Positions 44,841 through 54,669 of a stretch of 58,016 bases of DNA are shown here, in pieces. The notes beneath the pieces were generated by a model, which searched no databases, was not told where the DNA came from, and saw only the letters and a list, made by a program, of their open reading frames with translations. The DNA is taken from assembly GCA_004213175.1 (NCBI GenBank), contig SHAT01000007.1, positions 1-58,016 on the forward strand, read 5' to 3'. The position numbers and the translations under genes were made by a program. Numbering within the stretch: the first letter of the stretch is position 1; every line of letters begins with the position of its first letter. Source of the stretch: Pseudomonadota bacterium. Lineage in GTDB: Bacteria > SAR324 > NAC60-12.

Positions 44841-47324
44841 ATGTATAGCCTTTCTTCAGTTTTTCGATTTTTAGCAATGCTTGTGTTTTTTGGTGCTTTC
44901 TCATCAAGCTTCATTTGTATTTCTGCAAGTGCACAAGATACTGAAATAGAAGGAATTTCTGCACGTATTGAAGAGATAGAAATAAAAGGTACCTCTGAAC
45001 TCGAATCCTCGCAGATATTGTTTTTGATTGAAAGTCAGGTTGGGGATAAATTAGATCGCAAGACCATAAGCAGGGATATTCATTCTATATATCAAATGAA
45101 GTTGTTCGAGGATGTTCAGGCGGAAGTAAAAGAACTAGAAGGTGAAGAATCCAAAGAAAAATCCTACCAACTACTTTATCGGGTCAGAGAACGCCCTCGC
45201 TTAATGGAGGTGAAACTGGAAGGTGTGCTTTTGGCTGAAAGTTCAGTGATTGAGGAAGAAATGACATTGCTCCAGTACGATCCATATGATCCGGAAAAAA
45301 TTTCACTCAATGAACAAATTATTTTGGAACATTACCGAAGTGAGGGTTACCCTAGGGTAAGTGTGATTAGTATAATTGAGGATTATGAACAAGATACGGA
45401 AAATTCTGGAAAAAGATTTCGTGTAGTTTTTAAAATAGATGAAAAACCTCGTGTTTATCTTACGGATATTTTCGTGAATGGGACAAAATATTTTTCTGAA
45501 TTAGATATTAAACGTTTCATCTTGAGTTCCGAAATCGACTGTGTTTCATGGGCAAATCAATCAGGTCTTTACCGTGAAGAAATGATTAACCAGGACTTGT
45601 CAATGATTACTCAGCATTATCTTAAAAAAGGTTTCATAAAAATCTTTATAGACAAGCCCGAGGTGACTTTAATTCATAATCCGGATTACAGTCGTGTTGA
45701 TGTGCGAATAGATGTTAATGAAGGAGACCAGTATTATACTGGTAAGATTAAATTCTCCGGAGATGTTCTTGGTGATCAAAATATACTAAAAGAAGGTATT
45801 TTGCTCGAAGAGGGAGAGATTTATAATCCATTTTTGCAGAATAGGGATCGCTCCGGAATTAGTGAAATCTATCATGAGCAAGGTTATGCCTTTGTCAGAG
45901 TTATTCCTGAGACTGTTATTGACGAGGTAAAAAAAATTGTTGATGTAAATTATAGGATAGTAAAAGGTGAAAAGGCATACATCGGCCGTTTGGAAATTGC
46001 GGGTAATGTAGAAACGCGTGATCATGTGATTCGGCGTGAATTTGAAGTTCAGGAAGAGGAACTGTTTAACGGTAAAAAATTGATGAGAAGTCAGCAAAAC
46101 ATAAACCGTCTGGGATTTTTTCAGTCTGGAGTTGTGCTTGAACGTTCACCACATGAAGAAGAAGGAAACATACTGGACATTATTACACGACTCAAAGAAT
46201 CACAGACAGGTACTTTTCAGGCTCAAATGGGTTATAGTGATTTTTCTGGCTTCAGTGGAGGAGCAACTATTTCTAAAGGTAACTTGCTTGGAACTGGGCG
46301 TACTTTGCGTTTCAGCGCTCAGTTTGCCGAACAGAGTGTTCAACAACAATTTAATGCAACTCTGATTGATCCAAGAATTTTTGACTCGCAAATATCAGGT
46401 TCAATATTTACGTCAAGGAGTAAGAGCACAGATTCTACAGAATTGGATCGGGGAATAATAACAGAAAATAGTTATGGTTTCAGTTTGGGGATGCCTTTGT
46501 ATTTCCGTGATTTCCGTTTTGCCACACAAGTCAGCGCACTTGATCGTCTTTTTTCTTTATCCGGAACAGATCTTTTCAAACGTTCTGTTTCGCCGTCGCT
46601 TACATACAACACAGTCAATCATCCTGTCTTTCCAAGCGCTGGCATCAAGACGTCAATCCGTGTGATTCAAACTGGGACACCGTTCGGTGGAAATATACAG
46701 TTGCGTGAATATCAGTTCCAGTATCAGCAGTTTTGGGCACTGAATATGGATAATACTTTTATTTTAATGGCAAAAGGGCGTATGGGCCTGTTGCAGGAAC
46801 AGGGTTATTCACCAATTCCTTCTGAAGACCGTTATCGTCTTGGAGGGATCGATTCTATAAGAGGTCACTATTATTATAATATTTCGGGCCCTTATGGTAC
46901 AAGCGAGCAAAGTATTAATATTGCCTATCGAGTGATCACAGACGAACTTGGATATACTCAGATAAAAACTTATGACATTAGGACTGTAGATTTGAACTCA
47001 AGCGAACTGCAGGAATTAAAAAGTGGTGGTATTTCCGAGAGAGTTTTTAACCTTGAGTTACTTTTCCCCCTCAGTCAAGATGAGAAAAGTTTTGTGCGTG
47101 GATTGCTATTTTTTGACGCAGGAAACGTAAATGCAGAATCAAGACAATATCAACTGCTGGGTGAAGAAGAACCTAGTTTTTTTGATTTGCGTAAAAGTGC
47201 AGGTTTTGGTGTGAGGGTGATTACACCAATGGGTGTCCTTCGTTTTGAGTATGGCTCTAAGTTGGATAAACGTCCCAGTGAAACACCGGATCGTTTTGAA
47301 TTCACGGTAAGCGGCTTGTTTTAA
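44841..47324 (+). CDS. bamA: Outer-membrane protein assembly factor BamA
   Basis: Core of the BAM complex that inserts beta-barrels, 827 residues. A signal peptide ends near residue 31 (SASAQ). Five POTRA domains follow (about 40-430), the first starting ARIEEIEIKGTSELESSQIL. The barrel covers about 450-827, with YRLGGIDSIRGHY as the conserved lid-loop RGF-type motif and LLFFDAGNVNAES near the end. It finishes with Phe, as outer-membrane barrels do. It lies 53 bp after lolD: lipoprotein export and barrel assembly are adjacent here. No skp or lpxD follows, unlike in E. coli. Confidence 0.95.
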   Translation: MYSLSSVFRFLAMLVFFGAFSSSFICISASAQDTEIEGISARIEEIEIKGTSELESSQILFLIESQVGDKLDRKTISRDIHSIYQMKLFEDVQAEVKELEGEESKEKSYQLLYRVRERPRLMEVKLEGVLLAESSVIEEEMTLLQYDPYDPEKISLNEQIILEHYRSEGYPRVSVISIIEDYEQDTENSGKRFRVVFKIDEKPRVYLTDIFVNGTKYFSELDIKRFILSSEIDCVSWANQSGLYREEMINQDLSMITQHYLKKGFIKIFIDKPEVTLIHNPDYSRVDVRIDVNEGDQYYTGKIKFSGDVLGDQNILKEGILLEEGEIYNPFLQNRDRSGISEIYHEQGYAFVRVIPETVIDEVKKIVDVNYRIVKGEKAYIGRLEIAGNVETRDHVIRREFEVQEEELFNGKKLMRSQQNINRLGFFQSGVVLERSPHEEEGNILDIITRLKESQTGTFQAQMGYSDFSGFSGGATISKGNLLGTGRTLRFSAQFAEQSVQQQFNATLIDPRIFDSQISGSIFTSRSKSTDSTELDRGIITENSYGFSLGMPLYFRDFRFATQVSALDRLFSLSGTDLFKRSVSPSLTYNTVNHPVFPSAGIKTSIRVIQTGTPFGGNIQLREYQFQYQQFWALNMDNTFILMAKGRMGLLQEQGYSPIPSEDRYRLGGIDSIRGHYYYNISGPYGTSEQSINIAYRVITDELGYTQIKTYDIRTVDLNSSELQELKSGGISERVFNLELLFPLSQDEKSFVRGLLFFDAGNVNAESRQYQLLGEEEPSFFDLRKSAGFGVRVITPMGVLRFEYGSKLDKRPSETPDRFEFTVSGLF

Positions 47325-47352
47325 TTAGCATCATATTGACAGAATATTTAAA

Positions 47353-48693
47353 ATGAATAGTCCACAAATTTCTTCTAAGATCAAGGAGCAAGTGCATAAG
47401 GCACGTGAAGCGTCTCTTGTCTTAGCGAATCTTGATAATTTGTCTAAAAATAAAATACTTTTCAATCTGGGAGAATCTCTACGTGAAAACTACTCAGAGA
47501 TTTTAGTAGAAAATTCCAGAGATATGGCAGAGGCAGAAAAGATGCTTAAAAGTGGAGAACTATCTGAAAGTGCCTGTAAACGTGTTTTTTTGAATGAAGA
47601 CAAGATTGAGCAGATGGCTCAAAATTGCGAAAGTGTTGCGTCATTACCTGATCCTTCAGGACAAGTTTTGAAGGCAACTCGCCTTGACGAAGGGCTGGAA
47701 CTCTTTCGAGTTTCGTGTCCGATTGGAGTTATATTGGTGATTTTTGAATCACGTCCGGATGTAGTAATTCAGATTTTCGCTTTAGCCTTAAAATCTGGAA
47801 ATGCTGTAATACTAAAAGGTGGTAAAGAAGCACAAAATTCGAATCGTGTCCTGACAGGACTTATTCACAAAACTCTAGACACCTATAAGACTGCCCCTAT
47901 AAATTCAGTCAGCCTTGTGGAAAGTAGGGATGAAGTTGCAGAACTGGTGAAAATGAGTGCGGAACTTGATTTGATAATTCCTCGTGGTAGTAACGAATTG
48001 GTTCAGCATATTCAAAAAAATGCCCAAGTTCCAGTGTTGGGTCATGCAGATGGAATTTGTCATGTCTTTCTGGATGAAGCAGCGGATGAAGCAAAAAGTC
48101 TAGAAGTTTCTCTTGACTCAAAACTGGATTATCCAGCTGTTTGCAATGCCTCTGAAACTTTACTTGTTCATCAAAAATTTTCTGACGAACTGTTCTCCGA
48201 AATTTTATTGAAAATGCAGGATTCTGGTGTAGAATTGAGGGTTTGTTTTGAGACAGAACAACGTTTGCAGAATTTCCCACAATTTAAATTGAAAAAGGCT
48301 GTTGAAGAAGACTGGAAAACAGAATACATTGATTTAATACTTGCTGTAAAAACTGTGAAATCCGCTGAAGAAGCAGTGCAGCACATTAATCATTATGGTT
48401 CAAAACATACTGATACAATTGTAACTGAAAACTCAGAACTGGCAGAATGGTTCATGAACGCTGTAGACTCGGCTGGAGTATTTTGGAATGCGTCTACACG
48501 TTTTGCAGATGGTTTCCGTTATGGTTTGGGAGCAGAAGTCGGGGTTAGTACAGGGAAAATTCATGCCCGTGGTCCTGTTGGCCTTGAGGGGCTAGTTATT
48601 TATAAATACAAGCTGTATGGTAACGGTCATGGGGTTGGACGTTACAGTGATGCAAAGCGCGAACTGTTGCACAAAAATATTGGTATGGACTGA
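47353..48693 (+). CDS. proA: Gamma-glutamyl phosphate reductase
   Basis: Second step of proline synthesis, 446 residues. The NADPH/substrate segments IFESRPDVVIQIFALALKSG and LKGGKEAQNSN are present. The catalytic Cys is Cys264 in DYPAVCNASETLLVH. FADGFRYGLGAEVGVSTGK near the end completes the aldehyde-dehydrogenase-like fold. It is slightly longer than E. coli ProA (417). proB is not in the window. Confidence 0.96.
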   Translation: MNSPQISSKIKEQVHKAREASLVLANLDNLSKNKILFNLGESLRENYSEILVENSRDMAEAEKMLKSGELSESACKRVFLNEDKIEQMAQNCESVASLPDPSGQVLKATRLDEGLELFRVSCPIGVILVIFESRPDVVIQIFALALKSGNAVILKGGKEAQNSNRVLTGLIHKTLDTYKTAPINSVSLVESRDEVAELVKMSAELDLIIPRGSNELVQHIQKNAQVPVLGHADGICHVFLDEAADEAKSLEVSLDSKLDYPAVCNASETLLVHQKFSDELFSEILLKMQDSGVELRVCFETEQRLQNFPQFKLKKAVEEDWKTEYIDLILAVKTVKSAEEAVQHINHYGSKHTDTIVTENSELAEWFMNAVDSAGVFWNASTRFADGFRYGLGAEVGVSTGKIHARGPVGLEGLVIYKYKLYGNGHGVGRYSDAKRELLHKNIGMD

Positions 48694-48866
48694 ACTATAA
48701 AACTTACTGCTGATAGTCATAAAAATTCATTTTTGGTAGTATTAAAAAACTGCAGTTATTTTTACTTTCTATTTTTGGGGATGACTGAATTTTGATGTAT
48801 TCAAGCATATAGATTATTTTATAGAGTTTCGATTTTATCTCAGCAACATTTAGCCGGAAAAACTTT

Positions 48867-49361
48867 ATGTATAAACTTAATATAGATCGTGATTTAGGCA
48901 AGAACCTTTTTGAGAATGAATCTAAAGAAACCAAGGACTGGATAGTAAACGCTATCGCGAACATTGTTATTGTAGACGGTATTATTGAGAAACACGAGTT
49001 TGTGGCGTTACAGGAAGCAATTGAACTGCTTGAAAGCCGCGATGAAGTGCACGACTTGATGAAAAAAGTAAAAGACCGTGATCTCTATGAAGTAAAAGAC
49101 ATCAAGATGAGTCTTGATCTTGCCATCAATGTTTTCTTCTACCTTGCGGCAATTGCGGTGATTGACGGTAGTCTCAAGAAAAGTGAGAAAGAGTTATTAA
49201 ATAAATGTGGATTGTGTCTTGGCCTCGACAACGATTTGATAAGTTCTGTCATACGCTGGTCAGTTAATCAAATGGAAATTAATCGAAAATTGAGTCAGGA
49301 TTTGCAAAGAAGTATTCAAGGCCGTGATCTGATCATTGAAAAACAGTTGTTTGAAAATTGA
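48867..49361 (+). CDS. TerB-like domain protein
   Basis: A 164-residue, soluble, all-helical protein. Two similar segments, IVIVDGIIEKHEFVALQEAI and IAVIDGSLKKSEKELLNKC, carry the DG-x-x-x-x-x-E pattern of TerB/DjlA-amino-terminal-like helical domains, which bind metal in some members. Named tellurite resistance, but the family is broad and no tellurite operon is nearby. It stands alone between proA and the predicted porin. Confidence 0.65.
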   Translation: MYKLNIDRDLGKNLFENESKETKDWIVNAIANIVIVDGIIEKHEFVALQEAIELLESRDEVHDLMKKVKDRDLYEVKDIKMSLDLAINVFFYLAAIAVIDGSLKKSEKELLNKCGLCLGLDNDLISSVIRWSVNQMEINRKLSQDLQRSIQGRDLIIEKQLFEN

Positions 49362-49439
49362 TTAAGATAAACAACCAACTGAAAAAACTTGTTTTTATTA
49401 GTTTTTTCTACTAATATAGTACGCAGAAATATTCATATT

Positions 49440-49460
49440 ATTGAATTAATAGAATTCAAT
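49440..49460 (+). promoter_or_regulatory. Dyad upstream of the predicted porin
   Basis: ATTGAATT and AATTCAAT, exact 8-base arms, flank AATAG, 22 bp before the start codon. It may be an operator or leader hairpin. AT-rich sequence lowers confidence. Confidence 0.3.
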
Positions 49461-49482
49461 TATTACATTATTTTAGAACATT

Positions 49483-51063
49483 ATGTTCCCCAATATACGG
49501 TTACTATCTGTCCGGCGTTTTTCATTTTTTACCGTATTTGTTATTTTTGTTTTGTTGGGAACTTTGTATTCATTGTCAGCACAATCTTATTTTGTCCCTC
49601 TCGAAAGAGGTGATTACTTTGAGCGTAAAGAGCACCTCACTTTTTCACCGGGTGTTGAACTATCAGGAGATTACAGGTTCCGTACCTCAAAGATTCATTC
49701 ATCAGAGCTTCCCCTTTCAAGGGCTGAAACAAATTCTCCAGAAGAGTTTTCCTTTGACCAGGATATTCGTCTGCGTCTTCGCTCAACGGTTCATAGGATA
49801 ATTTCTATCAATCTTGAACTTGCTACAGATCAAGAACCACTTTATCAGTCTGATATCAGGGCATTGCGGAGTTCACGCTCGACCGCGGCGGATTCTCAGT
49901 CCGTAAATATACTCGCGCGGCAATCTTATCTGGAATTTAATAGGAATCCGAATGAAGAGTCAAAAATTGGCAAGCAGAGGATCAATATTGGCGATCGGAA
50001 AGGCAAGGTCTTTGCCGGAATCCTTAGTGGATTTTCACAACGGTGTAAAGCAGGGACTTGGTGTTATGAAATTGGGGGCATGAAACTATCATCCGCTGAT
50101 GGAGACTGGCTTTATTACTTTTCATTGGATTATCCTTTTTGGCATGAGGTTGATTCTCAGGGTGAAATCATCGATTCATTACGTTTAGAGATTTTCCGGA
50201 TAAAATATACTGAACATGATGTGCCACTAGGTAAGAATAATGTTCCTGCAAAGCGTCTTTCGAGTGTTACTCTCTCCAGCCTCGAAAGTGGAGGATTTAC
50301 TTCAGGAAGCAGTTGTAAAAGCAGTCTTAGTGCATATACGCTGAATTCGGATTGTAAACCTGTTTACTATAATGCGAATGAACAGGAGTATTTTGGTTTG
50401 CGAATACAGTGGGAAAATGCCACTTGGTCGGCATATGCAGACGTTATTTCGAATCAGGGAAATAGGGATTATTTCATATATGATGACAGGCATAATCTTG
50501 AAAAAAGAAAGATTACTGGAGGCGCTGCGGAAGTGGAAGTTAGTTGGAAAAAACCTGGAGAGCAATTTACACTCATTGGTATGATGGCCCGGGGAGATGA
50601 ACAGCTTGAGGACAGCAGCAGGATTGGAACGAATTACAAGCGCCGCCTGGAAGGTTTCTATGAAATATCTCCAGGGACCTATCGTGGGACACAGTTTTAT
50701 TTTAATGGAGGTAGTCCTGATTTGAACAGCGGGACCGGGCTTGGACATTCAATAAACAATACACAATTAGGCGGTTTCCGCTATCGTTATGATATTCCAG
50801 AAACAACCTCGGTTTATCGTTTGGGACTTTATGAACTGAAGCGTATTAAACCAGTACTTGACATACACGGTTCAAAATCAAGTATGATTGGTTTGGAGTT
50901 GGACAATACCTTTACTATTCTTTTTGCGGGTTATGCTAAAATAGACTTGGATATAAACGCATTTTTGCCTGGAAAAGCGTTCAGTTATGATGATCAAACT
51001 GTGCCTGCAGTAAATGGAAATATTATTTATCACTTTGCCGGACGTTTATCATACTCGTTCTAA
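49483..51063 (+). CDS. Predicted outer-membrane beta-barrel protein, porin-like
   Basis: A 526-residue exported protein. A basic start and hydrophobic stretch end at LSAQS (about residue 32). The mature part alternates short amphipathic strands and ends FAGRLSYSF with the terminal Phe used for BAM recognition. VELSGDYRFRTS and DIRLRLRSTV resemble the first strands of alginate-export-like porins, and IGKQRINIGDRKGKVFAG resembles the inner loop of that family. Substrate unknown. Two small Cys pairs are present. It lies upstream of hisB but is probably not functionally linked. Confidence 0.7.
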   Translation: MFPNIRLLSVRRFSFFTVFVIFVLLGTLYSLSAQSYFVPLERGDYFERKEHLTFSPGVELSGDYRFRTSKIHSSELPLSRAETNSPEEFSFDQDIRLRLRSTVHRIISINLELATDQEPLYQSDIRALRSSRSTAADSQSVNILARQSYLEFNRNPNEESKIGKQRINIGDRKGKVFAGILSGFSQRCKAGTWCYEIGGMKLSSADGDWLYYFSLDYPFWHEVDSQGEIIDSLRLEIFRIKYTEHDVPLGKNNVPAKRLSSVTLSSLESGGFTSGSSCKSSLSAYTLNSDCKPVYYNANEQEYFGLRIQWENATWSAYADVISNQGNRDYFIYDDRHNLEKRKITGGAAEVEVSWKKPGEQFTLIGMMARGDEQLEDSSRIGTNYKRRLEGFYEISPGTYRGTQFYFNGGSPDLNSGTGLGHSINNTQLGGFRYRYDIPETTSVYRLGLYELKRIKPVLDIHGSKSSMIGLELDNTFTILFAGYAKIDLDINAFLPGKAFSYDDQTVPAVNGNIIYHFAGRLSYSF

Positions 51064-51095
51064 ACTGTATATGTTCAATAAAAAGAAAGTTTACT

Positions 51096-51686
51096 ATGGG
51101 AAAAAGAGTCGCGAAAATTGAACGTAAAACTAAAGAAACTACTATTAAAATAGAACTCAATCTGGATGGCTCAGGAATAACAGATATCAATAGCGGAATT
51201 GGTTTTTTGGACCACATGCTCGATTTGTGGTCATTTCACGGGATGTTTGATTTGAAATTAAAATGTGACGGCGATTTGGAAATTGACACACATCACACAA
51301 CTGAAGATATTGCTCTTGCTCTGGGAAGCGCACTTATAGATGCTGTTGGTGAAAAGAAGAAAATTTTTCGTTACGGGCATTCCTATGTACCAATGGACGA
51401 AACGTTAATCAGGGCTTCTTTGGACTTTTCTGGTCGACCAGAATTCGTCTTTCAGGGTGAATTTACTCAACCGACGATTGGTTGTTTGGATACTCAGATG
51501 ATTAGCCATTTTTTCAAGTCACTTGCCAACTCTTCTAAGATGAATCTGCACCTGGCAATATTGTATGGAAAAAATGATCATCACAAATGTGAAGGTATGT
51601 TCAAGGCAGTGGGACGTGCTTTGCGTATAGCTTTAGAGCTTGATTCACGTCGCAAAGATATTGTTTCTACAAAAGGTATTCTCTGA
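51096..51686 (+). CDS. hisB: Imidazoleglycerol-phosphate dehydratase
   Basis: Sixth step of histidine synthesis, 196 residues. Manganese ligands are in IGFLDHMLDLWSFHG and DTHHTTEDIALALG, and the repeat HHKCEGMFKAVGRAL. It is the monofunctional form without the phosphatase domain found in E. coli. It starts 32 bp after the porin gene and is five bases ahead of hisH. Confidence 0.97.
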   Translation: MGKRVAKIERKTKETTIKIELNLDGSGITDINSGIGFLDHMLDLWSFHGMFDLKLKCDGDLEIDTHHTTEDIALALGSALIDAVGEKKKIFRYGHSYVPMDETLIRASLDFSGRPEFVFQGEFTQPTIGCLDTQMISHFFKSLANSSKMNLHLAILYGKNDHHKCEGMFKAVGRALRIALELDSRRKDIVSTKGIL

Positions 51687-51691
51687 ATAGC

Positions 51692-52294
51692 ATGAACGTA
51701 ATCATTGATTACAAAGTAGGTAATCTGCATAATCTGAAAAACGCACTCGATTATTATGCAGTGAAAAATCAGATCGTCTCTGATGCCGAGGATATCCTCA
51801 AAGCAGACAGAATAATGCTTCCGGGAGTGGGTGCATTTTCTCCAGCAATGGAACAGTTAAGAAAATCCGGCATGCTAGCGGCATTAGAGGAAAAAGTAAT
51901 ATCAGGTGTCCCTCTGCTTGGAATTTGTGTAGGTGCACAACTATTGATGGATGAAAGTGAAGAAGACGGTATGCACACTGGGCTTGGTTGGATACCAGGT
52001 AAAGTGAAACGTTTTCAGCATCAACTTAAAATTCCACAAATTGGTTGGAATCAGGTTTCACAACAGAAAGAAGATTTTCTTTTTAATAAAGTTGCTGATG
52101 AGATGCATTTTTATTTTGTGCATTCATATCATCTGCTTCCAGAAAAGAGTGAGCATGTTTTGGGACTTAGTAGTTACGGATATGATTTTGCTTCAGTTGT
52201 CCGCAAAGACAATTTATGGGGAGTTCAATTTCATCCAGAAAAAAGTCAGAATGCTGGGCTACAACTGTTGAAAAATTTCTGTACTCTCACTTAG
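51692..52294 (+). CDS. hisH: Imidazole glycerol phosphate synthase, glutaminase subunit
   Basis: Glutamine amidotransferase that feeds ammonia to HisF, 200 residues. The nucleophile is Cys79 in LLGICVGAQLL; the His-Glu pair is in QFHPEKSQNAG. IDYKVGNLHNLKNAL is the typical start. The usual GICLGMQ is GICVGAQ. hisF is not in the window. Its stop codon lies in the loop of a 10-bp hairpin. Confidence 0.95.
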   Translation: MNVIIDYKVGNLHNLKNALDYYAVKNQIVSDAEDILKADRIMLPGVGAFSPAMEQLRKSGMLAALEEKVISGVPLLGICVGAQLLMDESEEDGMHTGLGWIPGKVKRFQHQLKIPQIGWNQVSQQKEDFLFNKVADEMHFYFVHSYHLLPEKSEHVLGLSSYGYDFASVVRKDNLWGVQFHPEKSQNAGLQLLKNFCTLT

Positions 52295-52305
52295 TAGTGA
52301 GAGTA
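52282..52305 (+). terminator. Hairpin at the end of hisH
   Basis: TACTCTCACT (52282-52291) and AGTGAGAGTA (52296-52305) pair perfectly over 10 bp; the loop TAGT contains the hisH stop codon. The following ATTTAG is a weak U tail, so termination may be partial. Confidence 0.5.
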
Positions 52306-52392
52306 ATTTAGTATTAATCATTGAATACTGTCAAATAATTTAGTTGGAATAATTTTGAAGAAAAACAAGAAACCTAAACAAGAAATAAAGAT

Positions 52393-52824
52393 ATGGCATT
52401 AGAACAAACATTTTCAATCATAAAACCTGACGGTGTACGTCGTAATCTCGTAGGAAAAATACTCTGCCGTTTTGAAGAAAAAGGATTGCGTATTGTTGCG
52501 ACTAAAATGATCCACATGTCAAAAAGTCAAGCAGAAGGTTTTTACTCAGTTCATAGTGAACGTCCTTTTTTTGATGAACTAACTGATTTTATGTGTTCTG
52601 GGCCAGTTGTGGTCTCAATTCTGGAAGGTGAAAATGGGGTGCTACATCACCGTGAAATTATGGGTGCAACTAACCCTGATGATGCAGATGAAGGTACTAT
52701 AAGGCGTGATTTTGCCGAAAGTCTTGGCGAGAATACTGTCCATGGTTCAGACAGTATAGAAAATGCTGCTATTGAAAGTTCTTACTTTTTTTCACAGACC
52801 GAGATAGTAAATTCGGATTGCTGA
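52393..52824 (+). CDS. ndk: Nucleoside diphosphate kinase
   Basis: Transfers gamma-phosphate from ATP to other nucleoside diphosphates, 143 residues. [12 protein letters not shown] opens the fold and the phosphohistidine is His117 in ENTVHGSDS. The full family length and all key residues are present. Confidence 0.98.
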   Translation: MALEQTFSIIKPDGVRRNLVGKILCRFEEKGLRIVATKMIHMSKSQAEGFYSVHSERPFFDELTDFMCSGPVVVSILEGENGVLHHREIMGATNPDDADEGTIRRDFAESLGENTVHGSDSIENAAIESSYFFSQTEIVNSDC

Positions 52825-52950
52825 AACCAAATTTATGGAAGAGTACGAGTGCGAGTTTATTAGTTAAGCGCTCGATGTAGTGATAGATGTTTGGAATAGT
52901 ATCGTTGAAGCTTTTAATAGATTTGTAACTTTATTCAAAATGAAATTAAT

Positions 52951-52975
52951 AATAGTATCTTTTACAAGTACTATT
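52951..52975. terminator. Convergent terminator between ndk and engB
   Basis: AATAGTA (52951-52957) and TACTATT (52969-52975) form a 7-bp stem with T-rich flanks on both strands. It lies between two converging genes and abuts the engB stop. AT-rich and thus weak. Confidence 0.4.
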
Positions 52976-53557
52976 TTATTCCTCAAGCAATGGAATTAAA
53001 TATTTCCATATTTCTTTACACTTTCCTCTTTCCAAAGATGAATGCTCCAGTGGGGTTGTGTTGAGTGCAAGATCCTGACGGATCATTTTTAAATGTTTTT
53101 GAATTTGGCTGCGTTTTAATTTGTCAATTTTACTCGCAACAATTAATACAGGACGACCGTAATAGTCGAGCCACTCCTTGAGCTGCTTGTCCTGCTTGGT
53201 AGGCCCGTGCCTACTGTCTACAATCAGTACAACATTGCGGAGGGATTCTCGTTCCTGGAGATAAGCCTCAATCATTTGCTTCCATTTTTTACGAACAGTT
53301 TCCGGAACCTTCGCAAATCCGTATCCCGGAAGGTCAACAAAGTGAAACTTTTCATTGATCTTAAAAAAATTTATCAATTGCGTTTTGCCTGGTGTTGAGC
53401 TGGTTTTAACTAGATTTTTTCTGTTGAGAAGAGAATTTATAAGCGTTGATTTACCAACATTTGAACGACCTGCAAAGGCAATTTCTGGTAATGTCGTTGG
53501 AGGGAACTGCCATGCAGAGGAAGCACTGAGGACAAATTCTGCAGAACGGATTTTCAT
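52976..53557 (-). CDS. engB: Ribosome biogenesis GTPase (EngB/YsxC)
   Basis: GTPase for large-subunit assembly, 193 residues. G1 GRSNVGKST (30-38), G3 DLPGYGF and G4 ASKIDK are complete. WQFPPTTLPEIAFAG is the usual lead-in. It shares ATGA with the stop of the membrane-protein gene upstream, so it is translationally coupled to it. Confidence 0.97.
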   Translation of the reverse strand: MKIRSAEFVLSASSAWQFPPTTLPEIAFAGRSNVGKSTLINSLLNRKNLVKTSSTPGKTQLINFFKINEKFHFVDLPGYGFAKVPETVRKKWKQMIEAYLQERESLRNVVLIVDSRHGPTKQDKQLKEWLDYYGRPVLIVASKIDKLKRSQIQKHLKMIRQDLALNTTPLEHSSLERGKCKEIWKYLIPLLEE

Positions 53558-54477
53558 TTATCTTTATCTTCCGTAGAAGGATCTGGATCTATTATATCTG
53601 TTACAGGAGGGCATTTAACTTCCTCTTCAGCTGGGGTTTTTCGAACATCCTTATTTTGATTAAGGTCTGTACCGAAAAGATGATTTGAAAATTGTTCTAA
53701 ATGATCCAGATTGATTACTTTTTGACGTTGAGCCAAATCAAAATAGAGGAATGAGCTCAGCAGTGAGGCAAATGGATAAAAGAGTAGCGAAGCTAAATAT
53801 TGTGACCACCGGATTGCCATGTTTACACCAGGATCGTTTAAAATATCAGACAGTAAAATTGGCAAGGTACCACCTTCATTAGGTTCAATATTTAAATCCA
53901 AATCTGGCATAAAAACGGTGAAAAGCAATGCAAAAACAATGAACTGTAAAACAGTACTGATCACAACGACTATAAAAACACGTGATAAATTAGCACGTGC
54001 TAGCTGTATACTCCTTATCATAGCACGCGTACCACGAAGACCTTCTACTATGAACACAGGTTGAGCCATCGAAGTCAATAATAATCCACCCAACCATAGG
54101 GTGATTACCAGAATGCTGAAAGGAAAAGGTAGTGTTAGTCCCATCACTCCAGTAATAAAAAGCAGATACTGCAAAATTGCTACATGAATTGATCCTAGAA
54201 ACAAAGGTGAACGGAAAGCACGCAGGATTGAAAGTGTAGGGAAAAAACTCCCGAAAGCTAGGCCGATTACACCTAAAGTAATCGCAGCCTCCAACATATG
54301 TACTGAAAGGAAAAATACTATGCTCTCCGTTTCACCCCAGCCAGCAAAACCCATAAAAAATGCTGGAGCCACCAATGCTACAGTTAAAAACAAGATCGAA
54401 ATGAAATTCTTTTTATAAATCCTGAAACTCAGAACGAACAAAGATGAAAGACTGTGATTAAAATTAAGTAAATTCAT
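53554..54477 (-). CDS. Polytopic membrane protein of unknown function
   Basis: From the ATG at 54477, 307 residues with about six membrane helices and a hydrophilic, acidic tail of about 60 residues. A cytoplasmic start SSLFVLSFRIYKKNF and the middle EGLRGTRAMIRSIQLARANLSR resemble the glycerophosphodiester phosphodiesterase membrane-domain and DUF975-type families. The frame is open another 28 codons upstream, without a ribosome-binding site at either position, so the start is uncertain. It is coupled to engB by a four-base overlap. Confidence 0.65.
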   Translation of the reverse strand: MNLLNFNHSLSSLFVLSFRIYKKNFISILFLTVALVAPAFFMGFAGWGETESIVFFLSVHMLEAAITLGVIGLAFGSFFPTLSILRAFRSPLFLGSIHVAILQYLLFITGVMGLTLPFPFSILVITLWLGGLLLTSMAQPVFIVEGLRGTRAMIRSIQLARANLSRVFIVVVISTVLQFIVFALLFTVFMPDLDLNIEPNEGGTLPILLSDILNDPGVNMAIRWSQYLASLLFYPFASLLSSFLYFDLAQRQKVINLDHLEQFSNHLFGTDLNQNKDVRKTPAEEEVKCPPVTDIIDPDPSTEDKDK

Positions 54478-54595
54478 AAAATTTGTTGAAATTATTTGGA
54501 ATAAAAAAGATATATATAGCATACAAAGAGTGTTGGACTTAAACAAGCAAAAGCATCGCATTGTAGGATAAATACAGAGAAAGCATTGTAAAAAG

Positions 54596-54624
54596 CTTGC
54601 ACGGGTATGTGCGCTCAGTTAGAA
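54596..54624 (+). promoter_or_regulatory. Candidate promoter of the tRNA-Ser gene
   Basis: TTGCAC (54596-54601), a 17-bp spacer and TAGAAT (54619-54624) place a start near 54631, about 40 bp ahead of the tRNA. The -10 matches the consensus at five of six bases. Confidence 0.45.
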
Positions 54625-54669
54625 TTTATTGGTTCGGAATTGTTTAATTAATCAAAACAATTTTGACTT

